NCBI RefSeq assembly: GCF_003385775.1
Contig: NZ_QRDP01000004.1
Coordinates: 1,163,763 to 1,227,762, forward strand
Length of the DNA: 64,000 nt
Reading direction: 5' to 3'
Source of the DNA: Parasphingopyxis lamellibrachiae
GTDB taxonomy: Bacteria; Pseudomonadota; Alphaproteobacteria; Sphingomonadales; Sphingomonadaceae
The position numbers and the translations under genes are program-made. Shown one piece after another: positions 44,925 through 54,618 of this stretch (its first letter is position 1; the number at the start of each line of letters is the position of its first letter). The notes under the pieces were generated by a model. It saw only the letters and a program-made list of their open reading frames with translations. It did not search any database and was not told the DNA's origin.

Positions 44925-46394
44925 ATGACCGACACATCCCCAGCCGAAAAAGCACCGCGCGAACGTGCCGTCCCCATGGACCGGAAGGTTCCCGGCCGTG
45001 TGAAGTTCTTCTTCGGCTTTGGGGCGATTGCATTCGGGATCAAGGACAACGGCTTTTCGCTGCTCCTGCTAATCTACTATAATCAGGTGATCGGCGTACC
45101 GGCTGCAATTGTCGGCACGGCAGTGCTCATCGCCCTTGTGATGGATGCCTTTTTCGATCCGATCGTCGGCCATATGTCAGACAATCTGCGGACCAAATGG
45201 GGCCGCCGCCATCCCTTCCTGTATCTGTCGGCGATTCCGGCGGGCCTGTTTTTCCTGCTGCTTTGGAACCCGCCCGAAGCCAGCGATACAGGCATGTTCT
45301 TCTATATTTTGGGCATCGCCTTCCTGGTCCGGGTGACCATGTCCTGCTTCGAAGTGCCGATGGCGGCGCTCGGGCCGGAACTGACCAGCGACTATCATGA
45401 ACGCACACGCATTTTCGGCCTGCGCTTTTTCTTCGGCTGGCTGGGCGGCGCGACCATGCTGCTCTTCACCTTTGCCGTTCTGCTGGCACCTACGGAAGCC
45501 TATCCGGACGGCCAGCTCAACCCGCAGGGCTATCGCGATTACGCCATCATCGCATCGGTGATCATGTCCGGCGCGATCATGCTGTCCGCGTTCGGCACGC
45601 ATAGCGAGATCAAATATCTGCCGCAGGTTGAACGGGTGCGGATGACCCTGGGGGAAACGTTCAGCGGCATCTTCGCCTCGCTGCGCAACAGGGCATTTCT
45701 CATTCTCATGCTGGGCGGCTTTTGCGCCAATGTGAGCCAGGGCATATCGTTCGGGCTGCTGACCTATTTCATCACCTACTTCTGGGAGTTGAGCACGTCG
45801 GCGCTGGCCTGGTACGTGTTTACGCTGCTGTTCGGGATATTGGGCGCGGTGATCGGCTCGAGCATGCTGTCCCGCCGCGTGGGCAAGCCGCGCGCGGCCG
45901 CGATTTTCCTAGTCGGAGCCGTGATCCTCCAGCCGCTGCCCTATATCGGCCGGGTGCTCGGGATCATCCCTGAAAATGGCGACCCGATGCTGATGCCGAC
46001 AATCCTGTTTTTCATTGCCATCGGCACCGGTTCCCTGGTCGCCGCCCTTATTCTCAAATCGTCCATGCTAACCGATGTGATCGAGGACGATGCGGAAAAA
46101 ACGGGCCGGCGGTCGGAAGGACTGTTCTTCGCAGGCCAGTTCTTCATCCAGAAATGCGTGTCGGGCGGCGGCGTGTTCATATCCGCGGCGATTCTCGCTT
46201 TTGCCGCATTCCCCGAACAGGCTGTCCCCGGCGAAGTCGCTGACACAGTGCTTACCAATCTGGCCTTGATCTATGTCAGTTTAATCGTGACCCTGGGCCT
46301 TATAGCAGCCTATGTCATGACCCGTTTTCCCATCAAGGAGGCCGATCACCATGCCCGCATCGCACGCATGCGCGGCCTCACTGAAACACCCTAA
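44925..46394 (+). CDS. MFS-type cation symporter (GPH family)
   Basis: A 489-residue carrier with about twelve membrane segments. It has [78 protein letters not shown] near the N-terminus. The DAFFDP...GHMSDN...GRRHP layout is the glycoside-pentoside-hexuronide symporter signature. Family members in sphingomonads near acyl-CoA dehydrogenases may carry other substrates. The SDR lies six bases upstream and an acyl-CoA dehydrogenase 29 bases downstream. Confidence 0.9.
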   Translation: MTDTSPAEKAPRERAVPMDRKVPGRVKFFFGFGAIAFGIKDNGFSLLLLIYYNQVIGVPAAIVGTAVLIALVMDAFFDPIVGHMSDNLRTKWGRRHPFLYLSAIPAGLFFLLLWNPPEASDTGMFFYILGIAFLVRVTMSCFEVPMAALGPELTSDYHERTRIFGLRFFFGWLGGATMLLFTFAVLLAPTEAYPDGQLNPQGYRDYAIIASVIMSGAIMLSAFGTHSEIKYLPQVERVRMTLGETFSGIFASLRNRAFLILMLGGFCANVSQGISFGLLTYFITYFWELSTSALAWYVFTLLFGILGAVIGSSMLSRRVGKPRAAAIFLVGAVILQPLPYIGRVLGIIPENGDPMLMPTILFFIAIGTGSLVAALILKSSMLTDVIEDDAEKTGRRSEGLFFAGQFFIQKCVSGGGVFISAAILAFAAFPEQAVPGEVADTVLTNLALIYVSLIVTLGLIAAYVMTRFPIKEADHHARIARMRGLTETP

Positions 46395-46423
46395 TATCCA
46401 CGAAAAAGCCAAAGGAGACACTC

Positions 46424-47710
46424 ATGGATTTCACCCTAAGCGACCGCGAGACACATTTCAGAGACCGCGTCAAAACCTTTATCGACAAGGAAGTTCGGCC
46501 CCGCGTCGCCGATTACGCCGCCGAGTTCCCGCCCGAAGATCGTTGGGGCACGAGCGAGGTACTGGAAGAGCTGAAAGCCAAGGCCAAAACAGCAGGTCTC
46601 TGGAATTTCTTCATGCCACCGCATTCGGGGCAGAAGCATGTCGACGAGAGTTTCGAATTCGAAGGCGAGCAGCTGACCAACCTCGAATATGCGCTGTGCG
46701 CCGAGGAAATGGGCCGCGTCGGCCTGTCGTCGGAATGTTTCAACTGCTCGGCTCCCGACACCGGCAACATGGAAGTGCTCCATCGCTACGGCACGCTCGA
46801 GCAGAAAGAGCAGTGGCTGCGCCCGTTGATGAACGGCGAGATTCGGTCAGCATTCCTGATGACCGAGCCCGCCGTCGCTTCGTCCGATGCCACCAATATC
46901 GAGACGCGGATGGAACGCGATGGTGACGAATATGTCATCAACGGACGCAAATGGTGGAGCTCCGGGCTCGGCGATCCGCGCTGCAAGGTCGCGATCGTAA
47001 TGGGCAAGACCAACCCCGACGCACACCGCCATTCGCAGCAATCGCAGATTCTGATGCCGGTCGATGCCGAGGGCGTGAATATCATCCGCCACCTGCCGGT
47101 CTTCGGCTATGACGACGCGCCGCACGGCCATATGGAAGTCGAACTGAAGGACGTCCGGGTTCCCGTGACCAACCTTCTGCTCGGCGAAGGCCAGGGCTTC
47201 GCGATCGCACAGGGGCGGCTCGGGCCGGGCCGCATCCACCATTGCATGCGTACCATCGGCGTCGCCGAGGACGCGCTCGAGAAGATGTGCAAGCGGCTCC
47301 AGTCGCGCGTCGCATTCGGCAAAACGATTGCCGATCACTCGATCTGGGAATGGCGTGTCGCCAAGGCCCGCATCGATATCGAGATGAACCGGCTGCTCTG
47401 TCTGAAGGCCGCCGACATGATGGACCGCGCTGGCAACAAGTCCGCACGCAACGAGATCGCGATGATCAAAGTCTCGGCACCAACCATGGCGCTGAAGATT
47501 ATCGACGATGCGATCCAGGCCTTTGGCGGCGCTGGCGTCACCACTGATCCTGGTCTTGCCAAGGCTTATTCCGGCCAGCGTACGTTGCGGCTCGCCGACG
47601 GGCCCGACGAGGTCCATGCCCGCGCCGTCGCCCGCTGGGAATTCGGTCGCCATGCGCCGCTCGATGATGACGGCGCAATGTCCAGCGGCGATCTTGGCGT
47701 TACGCGCTAG
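46424..47710 (+). CDS. Acyl-CoA dehydrogenase (ACAD10/11-like)
   Basis: A 428-residue enzyme. [27 protein letters not shown] opens the N-terminal helical domain. [30 protein letters not shown] is followed by [37 protein letters not shown]. The C-terminal [39 protein letters not shown] carries the ADGPDEVH form typical of ACAD10/11-like proteins. AAAGGAGACACTC provides a good ribosome-binding site. A GC-rich hairpin follows the stop. Confidence 0.93.
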   Translation: MDFTLSDRETHFRDRVKTFIDKEVRPRVADYAAEFPPEDRWGTSEVLEELKAKAKTAGLWNFFMPPHSGQKHVDESFEFEGEQLTNLEYALCAEEMGRVGLSSECFNCSAPDTGNMEVLHRYGTLEQKEQWLRPLMNGEIRSAFLMTEPAVASSDATNIETRMERDGDEYVINGRKWWSSGLGDPRCKVAIVMGKTNPDAHRHSQQSQILMPVDAEGVNIIRHLPVFGYDDAPHGHMEVELKDVRVPVTNLLLGEGQGFAIAQGRLGPGRIHHCMRTIGVAEDALEKMCKRLQSRVAFGKTIADHSIWEWRVAKARIDIEMNRLLCLKAADMMDRAGNKSARNEIAMIKVSAPTMALKIIDDAIQAFGGAGVTTDPGLAKAYSGQRTLRLADGPDEVHARAVARWEFGRHAPLDDDGAMSSGDLGVTR

Positions 47711-47727
47711 TTCTTTGAAACCGCTAC

Positions 47728-47751
47728 ACCCCCTTCCTCCGGGGAGGGGGT
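47728..47751. terminator. GC-rich hairpin after the acyl-CoA dehydrogenase gene
   Basis: ACCCCCTTCC pairs with GGGAGGGGGT over a TCCG loop, with one G-T pair. There is no T-run, so it could be a terminator without a U tract or a member of a dispersed C/G-rich repeat. Confidence 0.4.
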
Positions 47752-47778
47752 ACAGGAACCAGAACACAGGAAAACACA

Positions 47779-48861
47779 ATGAAAGCTGCCCTTCTTGTCG
47801 AACCCGGCAAACCGCTCGAAATCCATGATGTCGAGATCGGCAAACCGGGGCCCCGCGAAGTCCTGATCAAAACAAAGGCGGTAGGCCTGTGCCGGTCCGA
47901 CCTGCATTTCGTGGATGGCGTCTATCCCTATCCCCTTCCGACCATTCCGGGACATGAAGCCGCAGGCGTGGTGGAAGCCGTGGGCAGCGAAGTTGGGCAT
48001 GTCGCAGTCGGCGATCATGTCATCACCTTTCTCGCGCCCTTTTGCGGAACCTGTAACCTCTGCCAGAATGGCCAGCAAAGCCTGTGTGTCGACCCGTCGA
48101 CCAAGCGCGCCGAAGGCGATGCCCCGAGGCTGAGCAGAGATGGCGAACCGATCACCCAGTTCCTCAACCTTTCGGGCTTTGCGGAAAAAATGCTGGTGCA
48201 CGAAAATGCCTGTGTCGCCATCGACAAAGACATGCCGATGGATCGGGCAGCCCTGATCGGCTGTTCGGTGATCACGGGTTCCGGGTCGATCTTCAACGAT
48301 TGCGGCCTCAAACCCGGAGAAACCGTGGCGGTTGTCGGGGCCGGCGGGATCGGCCTCTCCGCCATCAATGCCGCCAAGATCGCCGGCGCGGGCGATATCA
48401 TCGCCATCGACCCCGTCGCATCGAAACGCGAACTGGCCAAGGCAATGGGCGCGACCAAAACTTTCGATGCGCGGGACGAAGATGTCGTCAAACAGGTGAT
48501 CGAAGCCACCGGCGGCGGTGTCGATTATGCAGTCGAAGCCGTTGGCCGGACGGACAGCGTACAAATCGCCTGGAAAGTGCTGAGGCGAGGCGGCGCGGCA
48601 ACCGTGCTGGGCATGATTGCCCCCGGCGAAATGCTGGAAATTCACGGGCCCGATTTCCTGCAGGGCAAATCGATCAAGGGTTCGCTGATGGGGTCGGCGC
48701 ACTTCATGCGCGATATGCCCAAGCTGGTCGCCTATTATCTCGACGGGCGGCTCGATCTGGACTCAGTGATTGCCGAGCGGATTACGCTGGAAGAAATCAA
48801 TGACGGGTTCGACAAGCTGCGCGGCGGTGATTCCGTTCGTTCCGTGATCATGTTCGACTAG
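47779..48861 (+). CDS. Zinc-dependent alcohol dehydrogenase
   Basis: A 360-residue medium-chain dehydrogenase. The catalytic Zn site is visible in GLCRSDLHFVDG (Cys) and IPGHEAAGVVEAVG (His-Glu). The structural Zn lobe is FCGTCNLCQNGQQSLC, with four Cys. The NAD fold reads VAVVGAGGIGLSAINAAKIAGAGDIIAID. It resembles class-III-like and mycothiol/NDMA-type ADHs, which oxidise alcohols to aldehydes. It lies after an acyl-CoA dehydrogenase and before a serine hydrolase. The ATG has AGGAAAACACA upstream. A strong hairpin follows the stop. Confidence 0.93.
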   Translation: MKAALLVEPGKPLEIHDVEIGKPGPREVLIKTKAVGLCRSDLHFVDGVYPYPLPTIPGHEAAGVVEAVGSEVGHVAVGDHVITFLAPFCGTCNLCQNGQQSLCVDPSTKRAEGDAPRLSRDGEPITQFLNLSGFAEKMLVHENACVAIDKDMPMDRAALIGCSVITGSGSIFNDCGLKPGETVAVVGAGGIGLSAINAAKIAGAGDIIAIDPVASKRELAKAMGATKTFDARDEDVVKQVIEATGGGVDYAVEAVGRTDSVQIAWKVLRRGGAATVLGMIAPGEMLEIHGPDFLQGKSIKGSLMGSAHFMRDMPKLVAYYLDGRLDLDSVIAERITLEEINDGFDKLRGGDSVRSVIMFD

Positions 48862-48871
48862 GTTGCAAATC

Positions 48872-48898
48872 GTTACGCCGAAGCTGTTTCGGCGTGAC
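48872..48898. terminator. Strong hairpin after the alcohol dehydrogenase gene
   Basis: An 11-base stem (GTTACGCCGAA with TTCGGCGTGAC, one G-T pair) closes a GCTGT loop, 10 bases after the stop. It lacks a T-run. It covers the GTG at 48894, so the next gene more likely starts at 48921. Confidence 0.55.
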
Positions 48899-48920
48899 GA
48901 TGAATGAAGAAAGCAGACAC

Positions 48921-50138
48921 ATGCAGACTGCCGATGCAGACACCCTTGGCTTCATCCCCGAACGACTGAACCGCCTCCCCGCCTTTCTCACCAAAGGCTA
49001 TATCGCGAGCGGAAAGTTCAAAAACTTTCAGCTGCTTGTTGGCCGGGGCGACGATGTCGCGCTGTTCGATTCCGGCGGCATTGCCCGGGAAGACGGAACT
49101 CCGGTCGCAGACGACCAGCTGTTCCGCATCGCATCAATGACCAAGCCGGTGACCTCGATCGCCTTCATGCAGCTGGTCGAGCAAGGCAAGGTTGCGCTCG
49201 ACGATCCGGTTCATCGTTTCCTCCCCGAGTTCAAGGATATCGGCGTCTATGCAGGCGGCGGGGGCGCCGTGCCCTTCACGACCAGACCAACCGACAGCCC
49301 GATGCGGATGGTCGACCTGCTTCGGCATACATCGGGGCTGACCTATGCTTTCCAGAACCGCTCTAATATCGACCTCGCCTATCGCGAACGGAAGCTGGAG
49401 AACTGGCACGGCAATTACGATCTTGACGGCTTCATCGCGGAACTGGGCCGCCTTCCACTGGAATTTTCACCGGGCACGTCCTGGAACTATTCGGTCTCGA
49501 CAGATGTTCTGGGCGCGGTGATCCAGCGGGTATCGGGGCAGAGCCTCGACGCCTATTTCGCCGAGCATATCTTCGCGCCGCTCGGCATGCATGACACCTT
49601 CTTCACCGTACCCGAAGACAAGACCGGCCGCCTCGGCGATTGCTGGACCTGGAACCCCAAAGAGCCAGTCATGTATGACCGGGCGGAAAAGAGCCTTTGG
49701 TCCAAGCCGCCCAAATTGCTTTCCGGCGGCGGCGGGCTAGTCTCGACGGCGGCGGACTATCACCGCTTCTGCAGGATGCTGCTCGGCAAGGGCGCATTGG
49801 GAGATGCCCGGATCGTGAGCCGCAAGACCATCGCCCTGATGACGCAGAACCACCTGCCCGAAGGCAAGCAGCTGACCGAAATGTCGCAGGCCATGTTCAG
49901 CGAGGCGCAGAATGCCGGAACCGGTTTCGGACTCGGCTTCGCCGTGACGGACAATGTCGCCCGGTCCATGATTCCGGGATCGAAAGGCGAATTTTACTGG
50001 GGCGGCCTGTATTCGACCGCCTTCTTTGTCGATCCGCTCGAGGATCTGACGATGGTGTTCATGACCCAGCTCCAGCCTTCCAACGTCTACCCGATCCGGC
50101 GCGAGCTGAAGACACTGATCTACTCCGCACTGGCCTGA
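48921..50138 (+). CDS. Beta-lactamase-family serine hydrolase (EstB-like)
   Basis: A 405-residue putative esterase with class-C beta-lactamase fold. The nucleophile motif SMTK places Ser72 and Lys75. The second motif reads NYSVS with Tyr190, and SGGGGLVSTAADYHRF lies in the third-motif region. There is no signal peptide, so it is probably cytosolic and acts on esters or lactones. Earlier in-frame GTG 48894 and ATG 48900 are rejected because a hairpin covers or abuts them, whereas GAAGAAAG precedes 48921. It lies at the end of the plus-strand catabolic run. Confidence 0.87.
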   Translation: MQTADADTLGFIPERLNRLPAFLTKGYIASGKFKNFQLLVGRGDDVALFDSGGIAREDGTPVADDQLFRIASMTKPVTSIAFMQLVEQGKVALDDPVHRFLPEFKDIGVYAGGGGAVPFTTRPTDSPMRMVDLLRHTSGLTYAFQNRSNIDLAYRERKLENWHGNYDLDGFIAELGRLPLEFSPGTSWNYSVSTDVLGAVIQRVSGQSLDAYFAEHIFAPLGMHDTFFTVPEDKTGRLGDCWTWNPKEPVMYDRAEKSLWSKPPKLLSGGGGLVSTAADYHRFCRMLLGKGALGDARIVSRKTIALMTQNHLPEGKQLTEMSQAMFSEAQNAGTGFGLGFAVTDNVARSMIPGSKGEFYWGGLYSTAFFVDPLEDLTMVFMTQLQPSNVYPIRRELKTLIYSALA

Positions 50139-50270
50139 TTGCACCGGGCCCGGCGGTGTCGGCCATCGCGGCGCGAACGGTCGCAATTCTTTACATCTGC
50201 CCCTCTCGCGAGCATGCATGCGCGTGGCGCGTGAACCAATTTCGATGCGTCTGACTGGGGGAGTAGACAA

Positions 50271-50615
50271 ATGAGAGGATTGCGAACAGCCTTGTATATA
50301 GGCGCAATAGCCGCTCTGACCGCGGGTTGCAGCGTCAGCGTAGAGGAAGGCGAAACGGTCGAAGAAGCGGCCGATGCCGGTGAGAGCGGTGAAGCGGGCG
50401 ACTCGCTGGCTGCCCAGCTCGAACAGGGCATTGTCGACGATTATGCATCGCGCGACATGGAAGTTGTCGATGTGACCTTCGCCCCGGAAGCGGACGGCAT
50501 AACCTATTCCGGAACGGCGGTAGTTGTCGAACCGAATAGCGGCGAGGAAATCGAAGTCGCCTGCCTCGCCGAGCCATCGGAGGACGGCCAATATTCGTTC
50601 AACTGCGAACAATAG
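50271..50615 (+). CDS. Small lipoprotein, first of three related
   Basis: A 114-residue protein with signal peptide MRGLRTALYIGAIAALTAGC; the lipobox LTAGC gives Cys20 as the lipidated residue. A low-complexity acidic linker (EEGETVEEAADAGESGEAGD) leads to one copy of a roughly 60-residue domain (EQGIVDDYASRDMEVVDVTFAPEADGITYSGTAVV...CLAEP...YSFNC) with two Cys. The same domain occurs in the next two lipoproteins. The function is unknown. GGGGGAG precedes the ATG. Confidence 0.8.
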   Translation: MRGLRTALYIGAIAALTAGCSVSVEEGETVEEAADAGESGEAGDSLAAQLEQGIVDDYASRDMEVVDVTFAPEADGITYSGTAVVVEPNSGEEIEVACLAEPSEDGQYSFNCEQ

Positions 50616-50793
50616 GCTGAGCCCGGATAACGCCCCGATCAATCGGTTCGCGTTATCGGAAGCGCAATTTTTCGAATAGCAAGCAGACATCCATCCGGCC
50701 CGACTATCGGACGATGCCCGGCCCCGCTTTGACTCCTCACCCGCTTTGCCCCAGTTTTTCGGTCAGGGCGCGACTCAGACTGGGGGTATCATC

Positions 50794-51282
50794 ATGACAC
50801 GGAAATTCGGAATTCTCGCGGCAACGGCGCTGGCTGTTGCTCTCGCTGGCTGCTCATTCAGCATCGGCGGACCAAGCCAGGAGGATATCGAGGAATCGAT
50901 TGTCGAGAATTACGAGAGCGAGGGTTATGAGAATATCTCGGTCCGGCTCGAACCGTCGGATGACGGCAGCTATACCGGGGAAGTCGAGTTCACCATTCCC
51001 GACACGGGAACAGTGCGCAACCTCGCCTGCACTGCCGAACCGGGTGAAGGCACCGAAGTTTCCTGGGAGTGTTTGCCGAGAATCGAGGATCTGGAGCAGG
51101 TGATTGTGACCGCCTATTCGGAGCGCGGCGCGGCGCAGGTCAGCGCAGAGCTGACTGAAAATGGCGAGCAGGCCTATGCGGGCCATGTGGACTATACCGA
51201 CCCGAATAGCGGCCAGGCGTTTCGCCACAACTGCACCTTCAATCTCGCAGGAGACGCGTCCGACTGGCAATGTTCTCCCTGA
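50794..51282 (+). CDS. Lipoprotein with two copies of the shared domain, second of three
   Basis: 162 residues. The signal peptide ends at LAGC (Cys20). Two tandem domain copies follow, one around residues 30-90 (EESIVENYESEGYENISVRLEPSDDGSYTGEVEF) and one around 100-160 (EQVIVTAYSERGAAQVSAELTENGEQAYAGHVDY). Each carries paired Cys near its end. ATG 50794 follows GGGGG; the frame upstream to 50746 is not needed. It looks like an internal duplication of the 50271 gene's domain. Confidence 0.8.
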   Translation: MTRKFGILAATALAVALAGCSFSIGGPSQEDIEESIVENYESEGYENISVRLEPSDDGSYTGEVEFTIPDTGTVRNLACTAEPGEGTEVSWECLPRIEDLEQVIVTAYSERGAAQVSAELTENGEQAYAGHVDYTDPNSGQAFRHNCTFNLAGDASDWQCSP

Positions 51283-51399
51283 CAATCGGGGATTGTCGGT
51301 CGATGTGGCGGGAACGCTCATTCTGCACTGGCATCTGGGAACAAAAGGCCGGATAAGATCGCACTCTGCCATTCTCAGCCAGGCAATTTGGGGATCGAA

Positions 51400-51744
51400 A
51401 TGTCACGCCTTCCGAATGTTACACTCGCTGTTGGTGCGGGCCTTGCGCTGGTCGCCTGCTCTGCGTCCGACGCGCCATCCCGCGATGCTCCGCTCACCGA
51501 GGAAGAGACTGCCGCGAGGGAGCAGATGCTCGTCGAGAATGCCGTGCGGGACGCCTATGAAGCCGAGGGCGCGGAAGTTACCGAAATCACGATGGAGCTT
51601 GCCCCGGACGGCTCCCGCTATACCGGGCGGGCGATAGTGCGCGATGCGGAATCCGGCGCGGAGCTCACCGTGGATTGCCGCTATTATACCGATGTGACGG
51701 GTGCGCCCCAGCTCAGCTGCGACAGGGTCAACAATCCGGAATAG
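51400..51744 (+). CDS. Small lipoprotein, third of three related
   Basis: 114 residues with lipobox LVAC (Cys20) and one domain copy (ENAVRDAYEAEGAEVTEITMELAPDGSRYTGRAIVRDAESGAELTVDC...LSC). GGGGA at 51390-51394 sets the start at 51400. All three proteins place the lipid-linked Cys at residue 20, consistent with tandem duplication. The gene is convergent with the acyl-CoA ligase. Confidence 0.8.
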   Translation: MSRLPNVTLAVGAGLALVACSASDAPSRDAPLTEEETAAREQMLVENAVRDAYEAEGAEVTEITMELAPDGSRYTGRAIVRDAESGAELTVDCRYYTDVTGAPQLSCDRVNNPE

Positions 51745-51765
51745 ACGCGGCCACAGCGGGCATGG

Positions 51766-53286
51766 CTAGCCAAGCTTCAGTCTGTCCCGCAATTCGCGCT
51801 TGAGCACCTTGCCGATTGCGCTGCGCGGAAGCTCGTCGACGATGTGGACAGCGGCAAGCCGCTGCGTCTTGCCGAGTTTTTCATTGGTCCAGTTCCTGAC
51901 CGCTTCGGCATCGCTCGGGCCGACCACGACGCCAACCGGCGATTCGCCCCAATCTTCGCTCGGAACTCCGATCACGGCGACTTCTTCAACCTCAGGATGT
52001 TCTGCAACAACCGCTTCCAGGTCACTGGGATAAATATTGAATCCGCCTGAGATTATCATGTCTTTGCGACGATCCATCAGCGTCAGGAACCCGTCCTCAT
52101 CGAACCGGCCGACGTCGCCGGTTCGGATGAAACGGTTGCCCGCTTCATCATACCATTCGGTTTCCCGGGTTTGTTCGGGACGATTCTTATACCCTTTCAT
52201 CATGGTGCCCGAGCGCCCGACAATCTCGCCGACCTCGCCCTGCGGCACCGGCTTGCCTTCCTCGTCGATCAGAAGGATTTCATGGCCCGGCATGGGCTGG
52301 CCAACGGTATGGAGCTTGTCCGGAAATTCATGGGCGCGAAGCGCGCAGCTGCCCCCGCCTTCGGTCATTCCGTAAAATTCGACGAGCCCACCCGGCCAGC
52401 GTTTCAATATGTCCGCTTTCAGCTCTGCCGCAAAAGGCGCGCTCGTGCAGAATTTCACCTGGTAAGCCGAAAGATCGAAGCTGTCGAAATCCGGCTCTTC
52501 CATCAGGCGCTTGTACTGCACCGGCACGAGCATCGCGGTTGTAACCTTCTCGCGCTCGCTCAGTTCCAGGAATTCCCGGGTTTTGAACTTCTGCATCAGC
52601 ACGGCTTTCCCGCCATTACCGATGCACGGGAGGAAGGTGACGAGCGTGGTGTTTGAATAGAGCGGCGTGGAGAGAATGGCCGAAGAGTCTGGCGTGAAGA
52701 TCGCGCCGCCAAAGGCCGTAACCTGCCGCCAGCGCATCTGATGCGAGTGCACGATGCCCTTGGGGGTTCCGGTCGTGCCGCTGGAATAGATGATGTTAAA
52801 GCCCTGTTCCGGATCGATCGCGACGGGATCCGGCGAAACGCCCTCTTCCGGCAACCACGCCCCGAACGCGGCATCGCTGTCGAGCGACACATGGGTAACC
52901 GTATCGGGCAGATCCATCTCTGACGCGATATTGGCATCGGCGAAAAAAAGGGTCGCTGCGCTGTCCGCCAGCATCAGCACAAGCGCCTCGGGCGTCGAAC
53001 TCTGCGCAAGCGGCGCGACACAGCCCCCTGCCCGCAATATGCCAACCCAAAGCGCCGCATAGGCCCAGCCGTTAAGACCGCAAATGGCGACGCAATCTCC
53101 CGATTGCACACCGTGCTGCTGCAGGCCGACCGCGATCCGGTCTGCATAGCTGTCCAACTCGGCGAAGGTCAGCCTCTTTCCTGGAGCCACGATCGCACCC
53201 GCACCGGGCCTTTCGGTCGCATGGGCGTGAATGACATCGGCGAAAGAGCAGAATTCGCTTTGCAACATCTCGGCAGCGGTGGTCAT
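51766..53286 (-). CDS. AMP-binding acyl-CoA synthetase/ligase
   Basis: A 506-residue adenylate-forming enzyme that activates a carboxylic acid to its CoA thioester. The P-loop IIYSSGTTGTPKGIVHSHQM comes first. The blocks EFYGMTEGGG, RTGDVGRFDEDGFLTLMDRRKDMIISGGFNIYPSDLEAVV and the catalytic Lys in SAIGKVLKREL follow in order. It is downstream of an acyl-CoA dehydrogenase on the same strand, but a long palindrome separates them. It may supply the CoA esters used by the nearby dehydrogenases. The substrate is not predictable. Confidence 0.93.
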   Translation of the reverse strand: MTTAAEMLQSEFCSFADVIHAHATERPGAGAIVAPGKRLTFAELDSYADRIAVGLQQHGVQSGDCVAICGLNGWAYAALWVGILRAGGCVAPLAQSSTPEALVLMLADSAATLFFADANIASEMDLPDTVTHVSLDSDAAFGAWLPEEGVSPDPVAIDPEQGFNIIYSSGTTGTPKGIVHSHQMRWRQVTAFGGAIFTPDSSAILSTPLYSNTTLVTFLPCIGNGGKAVLMQKFKTREFLELSEREKVTTAMLVPVQYKRLMEEPDFDSFDLSAYQVKFCTSAPFAAELKADILKRWPGGLVEFYGMTEGGGSCALRAHEFPDKLHTVGQPMPGHEILLIDEEGKPVPQGEVGEIVGRSGTMMKGYKNRPEQTRETEWYDEAGNRFIRTGDVGRFDEDGFLTLMDRRKDMIISGGFNIYPSDLEAVVAEHPEVEEVAVIGVPSEDWGESPVGVVVGPSDAEAVRNWTNEKLGKTQRLAAVHIVDELPRSAIGKVLKRELRDRLKLG

Positions 53287-53303
53287 GGTCTTATCCTCTC
53301 ACA

Positions 53304-53387
53304 CGTCATTCCGGACTTGATCCGGAATCCAGGGGAAAAAGGCAAATCGCCTACAGTTCTGGATTCCGGATCAAGCCCAGAATGACG
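53304..53387. repeat. Long inverted repeat between ligase and acyl-CoA dehydrogenase genes
   Basis: The 29-base arms at 53304-53332 and 53359-53387 match in 27 of 29 positions, around a 26-base loop. The CATTCCGG...GGAATCCAG arms are of a kind often dispersed between genes in alphaproteobacteria. It may attenuate transcription into the ligase gene. Confidence 0.8.
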
Positions 53388-53406
53388 ACTGTGTTCAATC
53401 AACGAG

Positions 53407-54597
53407 TTATTGGTGATCAAGCATCCCGAGCACGCGTTTGGAGATGATGTTGTTCTGGATCTCGGTCGAGCCGCCATAAATGGTCACGGCGCGATTCCAC
53501 AGCCAGGTGCGCGTCGCTTTCAGCTCGTTCGCGTCAAAGCCCTCGCCTTCCCAGCCAAGCCCCTGCATGCCCATCGCTTCGACCATCAGGTCGCTACGTT
53601 CCTGTGCCAGCTTGGCGCCGACATTTTTGAGAACCGAACTGGTCGCGCTCGGGCCGCCTTGCGCCCGTGCCTCCCGTCGGGCACGGCCGACAGTGCCCAT
53701 GAAATTGCGCACGGCCATCTCATGTTTGATGATTTTCTGGCGCAACACCTGATCGACAATTTCGCCATTGTCGTTGAGCTCGACATATTGCTTGGCATGA
53801 TCGGCCAGCGAACGCAGCATCCCGCGGGCACCACCGCCGCCAATCCCTGCACGCTCGAACTGCAGCAGGCGCTTCCCGATCGTCCAGCCCTTGCCTTCTT
53901 CCCCGACACGATTTTCTTTCGGTACTTTCACATCGGTGAAAAATGTCTCGCAAAAGGGCGAGGCGCCGGAGATCATCTTGATCGGGCGGCGCTCGACACC
54001 TGGTGAATTCATGTCGACGAGGATGAAGGTGATCCCGTCATGCTTATGGGCTTTATCGGTGCGAAACAGGCCAAAGCAGAAATCCGCCCATTGCCCGCCG
54101 GACTGCCAGGTCTTCTGGCCATTGATCAGATAGTGGTCGCCCTTGTCTTCGGCAAAACTCTGCACATTGGCGAGATCGGACCCCGCACCCGGTTCCGAAT
54201 AGCCCTGACACCCGCGCATCGAGCCGTCGGAAAGCGGCGGCAGCCATTTCAGCTTCTGCTCTTCGGTGCCATATTCCATGAGCGTTGGCGCAAACATGCC
54301 AATGGCCAGTCCCCCGATCGGATTATAGGCGCCCACATTGCGCATTTCTTCATCCAGTATGGCGACCTCTTTGGGCGACAATCCCGCGCCGCCATATTCC
54401 TTCGGCCAGCTCGGCGTACCGAAACCGCGCTCGCCGAGCGCCTTGCGCCAAGCCACCATGTCGGGTGACATATCCGTCGGTCCGTCCACCATGCCCAACG
54501 GGTTGTGCCGGCCTTTCAGAGCGGGATCGAAATTATCCGTGAGCCAGTCGCGCACCTCGGTACGAAAATTTTCCAATGATTCAGCGACGGCCATCAC
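53407..54597 (-). CDS. Acyl-CoA dehydrogenase
   Basis: A 396-residue ACAD-fold enzyme. It has PSWPKEYGGAGLSPKEVAILDEEM, GCQGYSEPGAGSDLANVQSFAEDKGDHYLINGQKTWQSGG and DVKVPKENRVGEEGKGWTIGKRLLQFER. The C-terminal WNRAVTIYGGSTEIQNNIISKRVLG follows. The GYSEPGAGSDL loop matches the enzyme at 41353, so the two are paralogues. A near-palindromic ACGT box lies 22 bases before the start, matching the operator candidate at 42582. The second Met (MAVAESL) is equally plausible as start. Confidence 0.92.
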   Translation of the reverse strand: MMAVAESLENFRTEVRDWLTDNFDPALKGRHNPLGMVDGPTDMSPDMVAWRKALGERGFGTPSWPKEYGGAGLSPKEVAILDEEMRNVGAYNPIGGLAIGMFAPTLMEYGTEEQKLKWLPPLSDGSMRGCQGYSEPGAGSDLANVQSFAEDKGDHYLINGQKTWQSGGQWADFCFGLFRTDKAHKHDGITFILVDMNSPGVERRPIKMISGASPFCETFFTDVKVPKENRVGEEGKGWTIGKRLLQFERAGIGGGGARGMLRSLADHAKQYVELNDNGEIVDQVLRQKIIKHEMAVRNFMGTVGRARREARAQGGPSATSSVLKNVGAKLAQERSDLMVEAMGMQGLGWEGEGFDANELKATRTWLWNRAVTIYGGSTEIQNNIISKRVLGMLDHQ

Positions 54598-54618
54598 AAC
54601 TCTCCTAAAAGGCTCTGC

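Noticed and set aside
46847-48702. Two long minus-strand frames (46847-47779 and 47707-48702)
   Set aside because: They are antisense to the acyl-CoA dehydrogenase and alcohol dehydrogenase genes and arise from high GC codon bias.
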